From assembly GCA_009773395.1 (NCBI GenBank), contig WRPI01000001.1:124001-188000 (forward strand): a stretch of 64,000 nucleotides of DNA, given 5' to 3'. Position 1 is the first letter of the stretch, and every line of letters begins with the position of its first letter. A model generated the notes under the pieces. It worked only from the letters and a program-made list of their open reading frames with translations, searched no databases and had not been told where the DNA came from. The position numbers and the translations under genes are program-made. The stretch is from Hyphomonadaceae bacterium (lineage in GTDB: Bacteria > Pseudomonadota > Alphaproteobacteria > Caulobacterales > Aquidulcibacteraceae). Positions 1 through 7,332 of the stretch are shown piece by piece.

Positions 1-297
1 GATTATTACGCCGCCAACTGAGTGAACTTCATCGACCACTTTTTTCCATTTGGGTAAAGCGTCGCCGTAAAAATTGGGTATGCTTTCGTCGTTTTTGGAA
101 GCCGGGCGTTCAATAACTGTGCCTTCAGTAATTATTAGGCCAACATTATGCTCTGCGCGGCGCTTGTAATATACCGCAACATCATCAGTTGGAATGCCTT
201 TGGGCGAGAAAGAGCGCGTCATTGGCGCCATTGCGACGCGGCTTTTTGACTTAATGGATTTTATTTCAAATGGTTCAAATAGTGTGGCCAAAGACAT
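1..297 (-). CDS. Old yellow enzyme family NADH:flavin oxidoreductase, N-terminal part
   Basis: The reverse strand reads open from an ATG at 297 to the window edge, giving 99 residues without a stop. The N-terminus LATLFEPFEIK followed by RVAMAPMTRSFSPKG is the characteristic opening of FMN-dependent OYE/NemA-type TIM-barrel reductases, and the following GLIITEGTVIERPAS matches the next barrel strand. Members reduce activated C=C bonds (enones, nitroesters) with NAD(P)H in the cytoplasm. The catalytic and FMN-binding residues further along lie outside the window, so substrate class cannot be judged. The gene is divergent from the HXXEE gene at 371, so the 73-bp gap should hold both promoters. 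The family call is secure. Confidence 0.88.
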   Translation of the reverse strand, partial: MSLATLFEPFEIKSIKSKSRVAMAPMTRSFSPKGIPTDDVAVYYKRRAEHNVGLIITEGTVIERPASKNDESIPNFYGDALPKWKKVVDEVHSVGGVII

Positions 298-370
298 TTA
301 ATGCTCCTGATTATTTTGGAAATAATCACATAGGGTTTGCATTTGAAAAGGTAAATGATAATCAAATTTC

Positions 371-970
371 ATGAGCAGTTTTACGGATGGCGATATGGTC
401 AATTGGCGACAAAGAATATTGGATAATTGGCCGCAAGGCGCGGGGCTTGCGGGGCTGGCAATTATTGCAATGGTGCCAATTGCGCGTGATTATTATCCGC
501 CGTGGCTATTCGCAACCCTAATTCAATTGCCGCTTTATATGCTGCACCAATATGAAGAATAGGACGATAATCGCTTCGGCAAATTTATAGATGAAAATAT
601 CGCGCACTTGGAGGGCGCTTTGAGCAAGGAATTCGTGTTTTTTGTCAATGTCTTTGTAGTCTGGGGGGCGATAATTGGTTCGGCATTCGCATCGCTTTAT
701 TTTCACAAAGGTTTCGCGCTTGTTGCAGGATATTTGACTTTGATAAATGGCGGCCTTCATTTGCTCGGAACCATTGCGATGCGCAAATATAATCCGGGTG
801 TAATAACTGGTGTGACTTTATTCCTTCCGCTTGGTCTTTGGGCAATTATTATGCACCCACCACCAGGAGCACAATGGTATGACCATGTTTTTGCGGCAGT
901 AGTTGTAATTATCGGGCATTTGATGATTTTAGGGTATTTGCGGATGCGGCTAAAAAAACTTCGGCAATAG
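371..970 (+). pseudogene. HXXEE-domain membrane protein interrupted by an in-frame TAG
   Basis: Reading from ATG 371, the frame gives 63 residues ending in LHQYEE, then TAG at 560-562. The same frame continues open for 136 more codons to 970. Joined, the product would be about 200 residues with four to five hydrophobic helices. HQYEE fits the His-x-x-Glu-Glu signature that names the HXXEE family of small membrane proteins, whose function is unknown to me. The downstream part (DDNRFGKFIDENIA, then membrane segments) looks like the normal continuation of the family. TAG is used as an ordinary stop by other genes here (for example tag at 3209), so genome-wide recoding is unlikely. A recent nonsense mutation or a base-call error is the simplest reading. 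No frameshift is needed. Confidence 0.72.
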
Positions 971-1036
971 CGAAAACTTTGCACCAAACTTTAGCCATAT
1001 TTGCAGTAGATATTTTGGACAAAATGGGGGATTCCA

Positions 1037-1588
1037 ATGAATCGGGTAAAAATTATAGCCTCTACATGCGTGATTATATTATTGTGCCAGGCAAATACCG
1101 CATCGGCGCAGACTACCACTACAAGAACTACTGGTGGTTTTACTGTTCAACATAATGACCCCAATAACGAAGTTTTGTGCCGTATTCCTGGCACAGAATA
1201 TTTGCCGCAATGCCAAGCAATTGCTGCAAATTATGCAGCGCGCCAAAGTGATTCCCAGAACCCGCAAAATGAACGCGCCACTCATTTCAATTCACAAAAT
1301 GTGGACCAAGGGACAGTACGCGACTATAGACCTCTTAAAATCATTGAAATCCCCGACCAATTCGTAAAGCCCGACTGGCCGCCATATTGGATGCGAATTT
1401 GCAGGCCAGTGGACCCCTCACGCGGGCCCAGCGATTATGTGACACCGATTAGCGCAGCCTCCGATGGCGGCACACCAACCCAAATCAATGATAGAGGCTG
1501 CACCTATGTGCCCTTCACAAAAAGCCTAATTCTTTCGACCGCTTATGGTTCACACGAAGTCGAATATCAATTTTTGGGGCGTTCCTAA
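1037..1588 (+). CDS. Secreted hypothetical protein
   Basis: This encodes 183 residues beginning with a clear Sec signal peptide (MNRVKIIASTCVIILL, then small residues and an ASA-QTT cleavage site near residue 25). The mature part is polar, rich in Asn, Pro and Gln, with four cysteines (CRIPGTEYLPQC and later CRPVD, CTYVPF) that could form two disulfides in the periplasm. The C-terminal half repeatedly shows Pro-Asp and Gly-Thr turns. I do not recognise the family. It stands alone: it starts 66 bp after the HXXEE gene, and the rpsD leader region begins after it. The ATG has only a weak purine stretch (gggggattcca) before it, which is still acceptable as a ribosome site. Confidence 0.75.
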   Translation: MNRVKIIASTCVIILLCQANTASAQTTTTRTTGGFTVQHNDPNNEVLCRIPGTEYLPQCQAIAANYAARQSDSQNPQNERATHFNSQNVDQGTVRDYRPLKIIEIPDQFVKPDWPPYWMRICRPVDPSRGPSDYVTPISAASDGGTPTQINDRGCTYVPFTKSLILSTAYGSHEVEYQFLGRS

Positions 1589-1609
1589 CACCTTTGTCAG
1601 TCAAATATA

Positions 1610-1638
1610 TTGACAACGGCATATAAATCCTTTCTATG
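1610..1638 (+). promoter_or_regulatory. Candidate sigma-70 promoter for the rpsD leader
   Basis: A perfect TTGACA (1610-1615) is followed after 17 bases by TCTATG (1633-1638), a weak -10. The predicted start near 1645 would lie about 15 bases before the long inverted repeat at 1660, so the whole structured segment would be transcribed. The -10 matches TATAAT at only three positions, so this is tentative. Confidence 0.4.
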
Positions 1639-1659
1639 CGGCGCTTCTTGGGCTTGCTC

Positions 1660-1823
1660 TAGGCTTTGGCAATGCTAAATCGTTGTCAGAGCCGCGATTT
1701 TAGGCGGCAAGATACGAGTAAAAAGACATGCAGGAAGTCTGGACGACTTTCAAATGGCTTTTTGCTTGTAGATTGGCGCATAAAATAGTGGAAATGGCAG
1801 CGATTTAGTGTTGCCAAAGCCTA
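1660..1823 (+). ncRNA. Candidate structured RNA (rpsD leader or independent ncRNA)
   Basis: Bases 1661-1685 pair with 1798-1822 over 25 consecutive positions; the three non-Watson-Crick positions are all G-U. Inside the stem are a GCCGC/GCGGC hairpin (about 1692-1709) and an AAAAAG/CTTTTT stem enclosing an AAGTC-TGGAC-GACTT hairpin (about 1719-1770). A further GTAATGC/GCATTAC hairpin sits at 1856-1873, just before rpsD. The retention of pairing through G-U changes argues for selection at RNA level. Since S4 is a known autoregulator of its own mRNA in other bacteria, a leader sensing S4 is one reading. A free-standing 6S-like RNA, or a small inverted-repeat element flanked by TA, are others. 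Confidence 0.5.
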
Positions 1824-1898
1824 AGTAATGGGAAGTGAAATTCGGCCATTTCAAAGTAATGCATGGGCATTACCCGAACTCACAAATAAGGTATAATA

Positions 1899-2519
1899 AT
1901 GTCAAAACGCCATAGTGCTAAATATAAAATCGACCGCCGTATGGGTGAAAACATTTGGGGTCGTCCAAAATCACCAGTTAACAAACGCTCTTATAAACCC
2001 GGTCAACACGGCGCGACTGCACGTGGCGGCAAATTGTCGGACTTTGGCTTACAATTGCGCGCAAAACAGAAATTGAAAGGCTATTATGGCTCGATTTCTG
2101 AAAAGCAATTCTCCAGCCTTTATGAAGAAGCAGATCGCTTGAAAGGCAATACTGCGGAAAACCTTATTGGTTTGCTTGAAAGCCGTTTGGACGCATTGGT
2201 TTACCGCGCGAAATTTGTGCCGACAGTATTTGCTGCGCGCCAGTTCGTGAACCATGGCCATGTGACTGTTAATGGCAAAAAGGCCAATATCCCTTCATAT
2301 CGCTTGCGCCCAGGTGATGTTGTGCAGATTAAAGAAAAATCACGCACTATGGCTTTGGTGCTTGAAGCACTTCAATCGCCAGAGCGTGACGTTCCTGAAT
2401 ATGTTGATATGGATCCAAGCACAATGAAGGCGACTTTTGTTCGCATTCCAGAATTGTCCGATGTGCCATATGCCGCGCAGATGGAGCCAAACTTAGTAGT
2501 CGAGTATTACGCTTCGTAA
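1899..2519 (+). CDS. rpsD: 30S ribosomal protein S4
   Basis: This is a 206-residue protein with the standard S4 start ([20 protein letters not shown]) and a C-terminal S4 RNA-binding domain ([20 protein letters not shown], then [19 protein letters not shown]) around residues 95-160. S4 nucleates assembly of the 30S body by binding the 5' domain of 16S rRNA. The N-terminus lacks the zinc-ligand cysteines found in some S4 proteins. The gene is monocistronic here, away from the alpha operon as is common in alphaproteobacteria, and is closed by its own terminator. The ATG follows an AAGG-type ribosome site and a structured leader. Length and ends agree with the family. Confidence 0.98.
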   Translation: MSKRHSAKYKIDRRMGENIWGRPKSPVNKRSYKPGQHGATARGGKLSDFGLQLRAKQKLKGYYGSISEKQFSSLYEEADRLKGNTAENLIGLLESRLDALVYRAKFVPTVFAARQFVNHGHVTVNGKKANIPSYRLRPGDVVQIKEKSRTMALVLEALQSPERDVPEYVDMDPSTMKATFVRIPELSDVPYAAQMEPNLVVEYYAS

Positions 2520-2545
2520 TTGATTAGTGAGCCATTAAATGAAAC

Positions 2546-2572
2546 AACCCGCCAAGAAATTGGCGGGTTTTT
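2546..2572 (+). terminator. Rho-independent terminator of rpsD
   Basis: AACCCGCCA (2546-2554) pairs perfectly with TGGCGGGTT (2561-2569) around a six-base loop and runs into a T tract to 2572. It lies 27 bases after the rpsD stop codon. Confidence 0.93.
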
Positions 2573-2627
2573 GTTTGCGTTCCAAGTGAATTATATTAAA
2601 CAAGGAATGCAAATAATGGGGTAAATT

Positions 2628-3209
2628 ATGAGTGATGCTTTTATTGCCGCAGATGGCAAACCAAGATGCCGATGGTGTGGTTTTGCCCCGGAATTCCTTG
2701 ATTATCACGACAAAGAATGGGGCTTTCGCGTTCGCGATGACAAAAAATTATTTGAAAAGCTATGTCTTGAAGGTTTTCAATCTGGCCTGTCTTGGCGCAC
2801 AATTTTGGTAAAACGGGAAAATTTCCGCAAGGCTTTTGATGGTTTCGATTTTAACGAGATTGCCAATTATAGTGATGAAGATAGAATTCGTTTGGTTAAT
2901 GATGCGGGTATTGTGCGCCACAAAGGGAAAATAGAAGCCACCATAAATAATGCGCAAAGGGCGCTCGAAATGATTGAAAATGAAGGCTCATTGGCAAATT
3001 TTTTCTGGGGCTTTGAGCCAAAAAACCACGCCAATCCTCAGACCGTATCAACCAGTGTAGAATCGATTGCAATTTCTAAAGAACTTAAAAAGCGAGGGTG
3101 GAAATTTGTTGGCCCCACGACAATTTACGCTTTCATGCAAGCAATGGGCCTTATTAATGACCATGCTGATTATTGCGTAATTAGGGAAAAAGTCGAAGCT
3201 TCGAAATAG
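2628..3209 (+). CDS. tag: DNA-3-methyladenine glycosylase I
   Basis: This 193-residue base-excision repair enzyme removes 3-methyladenine from alkylated DNA. The family zinc site is complete: Cys14, His27 (in YHDKEWG), His179 and Cys183 (HADYC) have the same spacing as the E. coli ligands. FEKLCLEGFQSGLSWRTIL and KRENFRKAF form the helix-hairpin-helix core. It starts at an ATG preceded by GGGG and converges with the glutaredoxin gene, leaving three bases between stop codons. A separate alkylation-repair gene, ogt, lies at 51 kb; nothing links the two transcriptionally. Confidence 0.96.
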   Translation: MSDAFIAADGKPRCRWCGFAPEFLDYHDKEWGFRVRDDKKLFEKLCLEGFQSGLSWRTILVKRENFRKAFDGFDFNEIANYSDEDRIRLVNDAGIVRHKGKIEATINNAQRALEMIENEGSLANFFWGFEPKNHANPQTVSTSVESIAISKELKKRGWKFVGPTTIYAFMQAMGLINDHADYCVIREKVEASK

Positions 3210-3212
3210 AAA

Positions 3213-3533
3213 CTATGCCAATCCCTTGGCTTGCATAAGCTCGGTCAATTCGCCTGCTTCATACATTTCGCGCACGATGTCACAGCCGCCGACAAACTCG
3301 CCTTTGACATAAAGCTGAGGAATGGTTGGCCAGTTCGAATATTCTTTAATGCCTTCGCGCACTTCCATATTGGTCAGGACATTGTAATCTTTGAATGGCA
3401 CACCGATTAAATCAAGAATGCGCACAACAGTTGCCGAAAATCCGCATTGCGGTTGGTCGGCATCGCCTTTCATAAACAATACGACATCGCCGCTATTTAC
3501 CAATTTTTCGATTGTGGCCTGTATTTCACTCAT
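3213..3533 (-). CDS. grxD: Monothiol (CGFS) glutaredoxin, Grx4 type
   Basis: This protein of about 106 residues carries the CGFS active site at residues 30-33 and the glutathione-binding segments [19 protein letters not shown]. Such proteins bind a bridged [2Fe-2S] cluster with glutathione and pass clusters to target proteins or BolA partners rather than acting as reductases. I take ATG 3533 (MSEIQ) over the TTG six bases upstream because GTGAGAA lies at a workable distance. bolA, the usual neighbour in alphaproteobacteria, is not next to it here. Its promoter must lie in the roughly 140-bp divergent gap before 3673. Confidence 0.95.
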   Translation of the reverse strand: MSEIQATIEKLVNSGDVVLFMKGDADQPQCGFSATVVRILDLIGVPFKDYNVLTNMEVREGIKEYSNWPTIPQLYVKGEFVGGCDIVREMYEAGELTELMQAKGLA

Positions 3534-3672
3534 TTTCAAATTCTCACTTCAATATGTCATTTAGTCGCACTGAACTTAATATCAAGGGCGATTGTCATTT
3601 ATAGTCATTTCTGCAAAATTGTGGTTTCCACGATTTGAAAACTGACAACCAAATGAGTGCAAGGAATCCATC

Positions 3673-4056
3673 ATGCGGAACTTTATTTTATTTTCATCAA
3701 TAGCTTTGGCAATAGCGACTTTGCCAACAAATTCCACAAATGCGCAAGCCCGCGTGAATTGCGACGATCCAAAGTCAGTGCAAGAATCGGCACATTGTGC
3801 CGGCATTGAGTTTCAACAAGCGGATAGGCGGCTGAACCAAACCTATGCCCGTGTCTTGGTGCGCCATAATGATCAAGCTGCTTTGATACGGACAGCACAA
3901 CGGGCTTGGATTACATATCGCGACACAGAATGCGCAGTAATTGGCGCACGGTTTAATGGTCACCCTGGGCGCGCATATGAAATTATAAATTGCAAAATGG
4001 AATTGACCAATGAACGTGAAGCGAGGCTTACTGCAAACTACCTTTTGGCAGATTGA
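3673..4056 (+). CDS. LprI-like (DUF1311) secreted protein
   Basis: This 127-residue protein has an N-terminal signal peptide (cleavage expected after TNAQA, near residue 26). The mature domain carries paired cysteines (NCDD, HCAGIEF, TECAVIG, INCKMEL) and the heptad-like DRRLNQTYARVL and RTAQRAWITYRDTECA segments typical of the lysozyme-inhibitor LprI/DUF1311 fold. Proteins of this family are periplasmic or lipoprotein helical hairpins; some inhibit c-type lysozymes, but many are uncharacterised. It has no operon partner: the next gene begins 127 bp later with its own ribosome site. Confidence 0.8.
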   Translation: MRNFILFSSIALAIATLPTNSTNAQARVNCDDPKSVQESAHCAGIEFQQADRRLNQTYARVLVRHNDQAALIRTAQRAWITYRDTECAVIGARFNGHPGRAYEIINCKMELTNEREARLTANYLLAD

Positions 4057-4182
4057 TTATTTTCGCGCGGATTTTCCCAATCTTGGCAGCAATATCGTTT
4101 TTTGGGCTTGCTTTCGCCATAATCACCATGCAACTTCGCAAAATTCGGCGATTTGAGCCATTTAGTTTTTGGGGGAATGATA

Positions 4183-6111
4183 ATGCGTGCTATATTTTTG
4201 ACAAGTTTTTCAATTGCAGCTTTTTGTGCCGCGAGTGCCGCGAGCGCGCAAACTGCCATTGTTATTCGTGATATCAGCCCGGGCCAAACCATTAATAGCA
4301 CGATGGATGCAACCGATGCGAAACTCGAATCAGATGGTTCGGCTATTGAAATTTTCAAAGTTAGGGTTCGCGCTGGGCAAAGCGTTGTCGCGACAATGCA
4401 CAGCAATGCATTTCAACCGTCTTTAAGTGTTGGCGATGTGCAAAACGCTGGCACATGCGAAAATTGCTCGTTTCCAAGCGAATCAAATGACCATGACGCG
4501 ACAGCACGCAAATCTGCCACCGCCGACGGCTTTATTTACATTCGCGCAAATACTATGAATGCGGGCGATAGTGGCGCTTATAGCCTCAAGGTCGAAGTCG
4601 TCAGCGCGCCAGTGGTTCGCCCTGTGCGCATGACTTATGGCACTTTGGTGCAAGGCAATTTAAGCGATGCCGACACCAAAAATGATGATGGCAATTATTT
4701 TGACACTTATTCAATCCGCCTTCCTGCAAACAAGAGGGTACAAATTGACGCGAGTTCCGAAGCGATTGATAGTATTATCAAACTTATCGGCCCCGATGCC
4801 GAAAATATTATGGCCGAACTGGCCGAAGACGACGACAGCGGCCCAGGCTTGAACTCTCGTATCAGATTCACAACAACCCGCGCTGGCACTTATCGCATCA
4901 ATATGAGTTCAGTTGGCGACACCAAAACTGGTGCCTATACGTTGGTTATTGGTGATGAACCAGCGAGGACACCACTTCCCGCGCCGATTGCTTTGAACTT
5001 AGGCGACCGCCTAACTGGCCAATTGTCAGAAAGCGCACCAAAAGAAGAAAGTGACGGCGAAGAAGTAGCGGTTGTGCGCTATGTCATCAATGCGACCGCA
5101 AACCGCGCTTATTGGATTGCGGTTGATACCACTGCGTTTGACCCAACGGTTGAAGTCGGCCGTTATGGCAAAGTCAATGCGTTTGAATCACTCGTCAGCG
5201 ATGATGATGGTGGTGAAGGAACAAATGCGTTGATGCGCTTTAAGCCCGAAGCCGATGGCACTTATATTGTTCGGGTTCATTCGATTTCGTCAAATCCTGA
5301 AGGCCAAGATACAGGCGGTGACACAATCGCAACTGGCGCCGGTGCGTTCACAATCAGCCTAAAAGAAGCCCCAGTTGCGCCAACGCCGACCACGGCGACT
5401 AGCATAAATATTGGCCAAACAATTGCTGGCAATTTGGCAGATGGTGGCCCGCGTCGTGACAATGATTCGCTTTATGCCATTTATTCAGTTGCCCTCACTG
5501 CTGGCCAACGCATTACAATAACCATGGATAATAATGCCGACGAAAACACCGATGGCTTTGATCCATTCCTTGAAATTGGCACCGGGACACCTGCAACTTT
5601 CACTAAATTGTCAGAGGACGATGACGGCGGCCGCGAATTAAACTCCCGTCTGCGTTTTGAAGCACCAAGCGCTGGAACTTATTTGATAAGGGCGACCACA
5701 GTAGCTTCAACAAATGCTGGGGCTTATTCACTGGCTATTGTTAACACTCCGCCAGCACCACCAGCGCCAACACCAGTTGCAATCCAAATTGGCGAAACCA
5801 AAACTGGCAATTTGGCGCCAAGCGATGCGACCTATGGCAATGATGACAAGCGTTATGATTTATATTCATTTGATGCCAATGTCGGTGATGTTTTCGTAAT
5901 TGAGCTTAACTCACCTGATTTTGACTCGCTGGTTGGCGCGAAAGCACAAAGTGCAGCAGACACAGCCTATGCCGAAGATGACGATAGCGGCGGTGAGTTG
6001 CACTCAAAACTTGAATATACTGTGACCACCGCTGGTCGCCAGCTTATCAGAGTTAGTTCATTTAGCGAAGAAGCCGAAGGCACATATACGTTAAAACTAC
6101 GCCGTAAATAA
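4183..6111 (+). CDS. Exported protein with five tandem PPC-type domains
   Basis: The protein has about 642 residues, with a signal peptide (MRAIFLTSFSIAAFCAASAA, cleaved near SAQTA) followed by five repeats of roughly 110-140 residues. Each starts with a turn such as GQTINSTM, GTLVQGNL, GDRLTGQL, GQTIAGNL or GETKTGNL and ends in GTY/GAYxLxI. Repeats 2-5 carry an acidic loop (AEDDDSGPGLNSR, SDDDGGEGTN, SEDDDGGRELNSR, AEDDDSGGELHSK). This is the bacterial pre-peptidase C-terminal (PPC) beta-sandwich. Here there is no peptidase domain, so the protein is all accessory modules, presumably periplasmic or surface exposed; the Asp-rich loops suggest calcium. ATG 4183 is chosen because GGGGGA lies six bases before it; ATG 4177 is possible. 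Confidence 0.88.
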   Translation: MRAIFLTSFSIAAFCAASAASAQTAIVIRDISPGQTINSTMDATDAKLESDGSAIEIFKVRVRAGQSVVATMHSNAFQPSLSVGDVQNAGTCENCSFPSESNDHDATARKSATADGFIYIRANTMNAGDSGAYSLKVEVVSAPVVRPVRMTYGTLVQGNLSDADTKNDDGNYFDTYSIRLPANKRVQIDASSEAIDSIIKLIGPDAENIMAELAEDDDSGPGLNSRIRFTTTRAGTYRINMSSVGDTKTGAYTLVIGDEPARTPLPAPIALNLGDRLTGQLSESAPKEESDGEEVAVVRYVINATANRAYWIAVDTTAFDPTVEVGRYGKVNAFESLVSDDDGGEGTNALMRFKPEADGTYIVRVHSISSNPEGQDTGGDTIATGAGAFTISLKEAPVAPTPTTATSINIGQTIAGNLADGGPRRDNDSLYAIYSVALTAGQRITITMDNNADENTDGFDPFLEIGTGTPATFTKLSEDDDGGRELNSRLRFEAPSAGTYLIRATTVASTNAGAYSLAIVNTPPAPPAPTPVAIQIGETKTGNLAPSDATYGNDDKRYDLYSFDANVGDVFVIELNSPDFDSLVGAKAQSAADTAYAEDDDSGGELHSKLEYTVTTAGRQLIRVSSFSEEAEGTYTLKLRRK

Positions 6112-6128
6112 AAGCCCTTCCCGCAAAC

Positions 6129-6221
6129 TGTCATCCCCGAAAATCCAATGGATTTATCGGGGATCTCAGGGAATTAAAGGACGAGACCCCCGATATTTGC
6201 ACCGCAAATTCGGGGATGACA
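6129..6221 (+). repeat. Double-hairpin palindromic repeat
   Basis: The outer arms TGTCATCCCCGAA (6129-6141) and TTCGGGGATGACA (6209-6221) are perfect complements over 13 bp. Each half also folds on its own: CCCCGAAAATCC with GGATTTATCGGGG, and CCCCGATATTTGC with GCAAATTCGGGG. It fills the gap between two convergent genes. GTCATCCCCG palindromes are widely dispersed in alphaproteobacterial genomes; no second copy was seen in this window. Confidence 0.75.
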
Positions 6222-6229
6222 ATTGTTAG

Positions 6230-7084
6230 CTATTCCAACTCCGCTATTGCATATTTTGCGTATAATTTGTTTTGCGCAAGGAATGCTTCGGTTTTGGCTT
6301 CATCAAGGCCATCAATGCCCCATAATTCCTCGGCGTGAATGCCTCCTGCAACAAATAAACAATCAAGGCCTTGGTTTTGCGCGCCTTGGATATCAGTTTG
6401 AATGCCATCACCGATGCAAAGAATGCGGCTTCTTTCAAGTTTACGGCTCAAAATGGCTTCGGCTTTTTGCTCCGTCAATTCATAAATTGGGGCGTTGGGT
6501 TTGCCAGGCATGATAACTTCGCCGCCATATTCTTCGTAAATATCGGCCAAAGCACCAGCGCAGGGAATTAAGCGATCCCCCATTTGCACAACACGATCTG
6601 GGTTGGCGCAAACAAAAGGTATGCCTGTTTTTGCCATTTCGCGAAGCTCATCGCGGTAGTCCTCGACTTTATCGTTCAAATCATCGCGCGGGCCCGAGCA
6701 GACAATAAATTGCGCCTCATCAATGTTCACAAAATCGACATCAAGCGCATCATAAAGCCCCAAATCCTTTTCGGGCCCCAATTTATAGGCTTTGCGACCC
6801 ATATTATTGATTATGTTAATGCAAGCATCGCCCGAAGTGACAATTTCATCATAAGTGCTTGGTTCAATTTCCAAGCGGTTCAATTGCAATGGAATTAATT
6901 TCGACGGGCGCGGGGCGTTGGAAATTAAAACAACGGGCTTGCCTCTTTTGCGAAATTCTTGAAGCGCCAAAACTGCGGGGCGATATTGTTTATAGCCATC
7001 ATGAATGACCCCCCAAACATCACAAAATATTGCGTCATAATTATCGGAAATTTGGCTAAGTTTGGTGATTATTTGCGTTTTCAT
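6230..7084 (-). CDS. HAD superfamily class IIA hydrolase
   Basis: This is a 284-residue cytoplasmic HAD phosphatase. Motif I reads FCDVWGVIHDG (residues about 20-30), motif II VVLISNAPRP, the lysine motif is in the GKPNAPIYE cap region and motif IV reads CIGDGIQTDIQGA. The class IIA cap lies between motifs II and III. This subgroup, common in alphaproteobacteria, is annotated as a TIGR01459-like hydrolase; its physiological substrate is not known to me (the wider group includes nucleotide and sugar phosphatases). It is transcribed alone, away from the repeat region at 7.1-7.3 kb. Its 3' end abuts the palindromic repeat at 6129-6221. Confidence 0.88.
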   Translation of the reverse strand: MKTQIITKLSQISDNYDAIFCDVWGVIHDGYKQYRPAVLALQEFRKRGKPVVLISNAPRPSKLIPLQLNRLEIEPSTYDEIVTSGDACINIINNMGRKAYKLGPEKDLGLYDALDVDFVNIDEAQFIVCSGPRDDLNDKVEDYRDELREMAKTGIPFVCANPDRVVQMGDRLIPCAGALADIYEEYGGEVIMPGKPNAPIYELTEQKAEAILSRKLERSRILCIGDGIQTDIQGAQNQGLDCLFVAGGIHAEELWGIDGLDEAKTEAFLAQNKLYAKYAIAELE

Positions 7085-7160
7085 GCCCGCCCATTAGAGC
7101 ATTCTGCAAAAAGTGTGAAGCGGTTTTCGCAAAAAGAACACGGCAAACAATGAAGCCAGC

Positions 7161-7300
7161 GCAGCCTGCTCCGAGGCTAACGGTATGATTAACCCGAACG
7201 AAGTGAGGCAAGGGCGACCGCCCGCCGCGCCGAGTGGCGCGCCCCATCGGAGCGGTTAGGGAATAGCGCGAGCGATGAGCGAGTGCCCCTAACATAAGCG
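7161..7300 (+). repeat. GC-rich palindromic element, family of the imuB insertion
   Basis: This segment between tipF and the HAD gene contains AGGGCGACCGCCC (7211-7223), also present in the elements at 23.4 and 25.0 kb. It also has inverted arms GCTCCGA (7168-7174) and TCGGAGC (7247-7253) and the palindrome GGCGCGCC. It is much richer in G+C than its surroundings. No ORF or terminator is evident in it. Confidence 0.6.
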
Positions 7301-7332
7301 TGAGATAAAAAATGGTGGAACTTTGAGACGCT

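Noticed and set aside
1660-1823. SRP RNA or RNase P RNA
   Set aside because: The GGAAGTCTGG string resembles RNase P at first sight, but length, conserved regions and overall shape do not fit either RNA.
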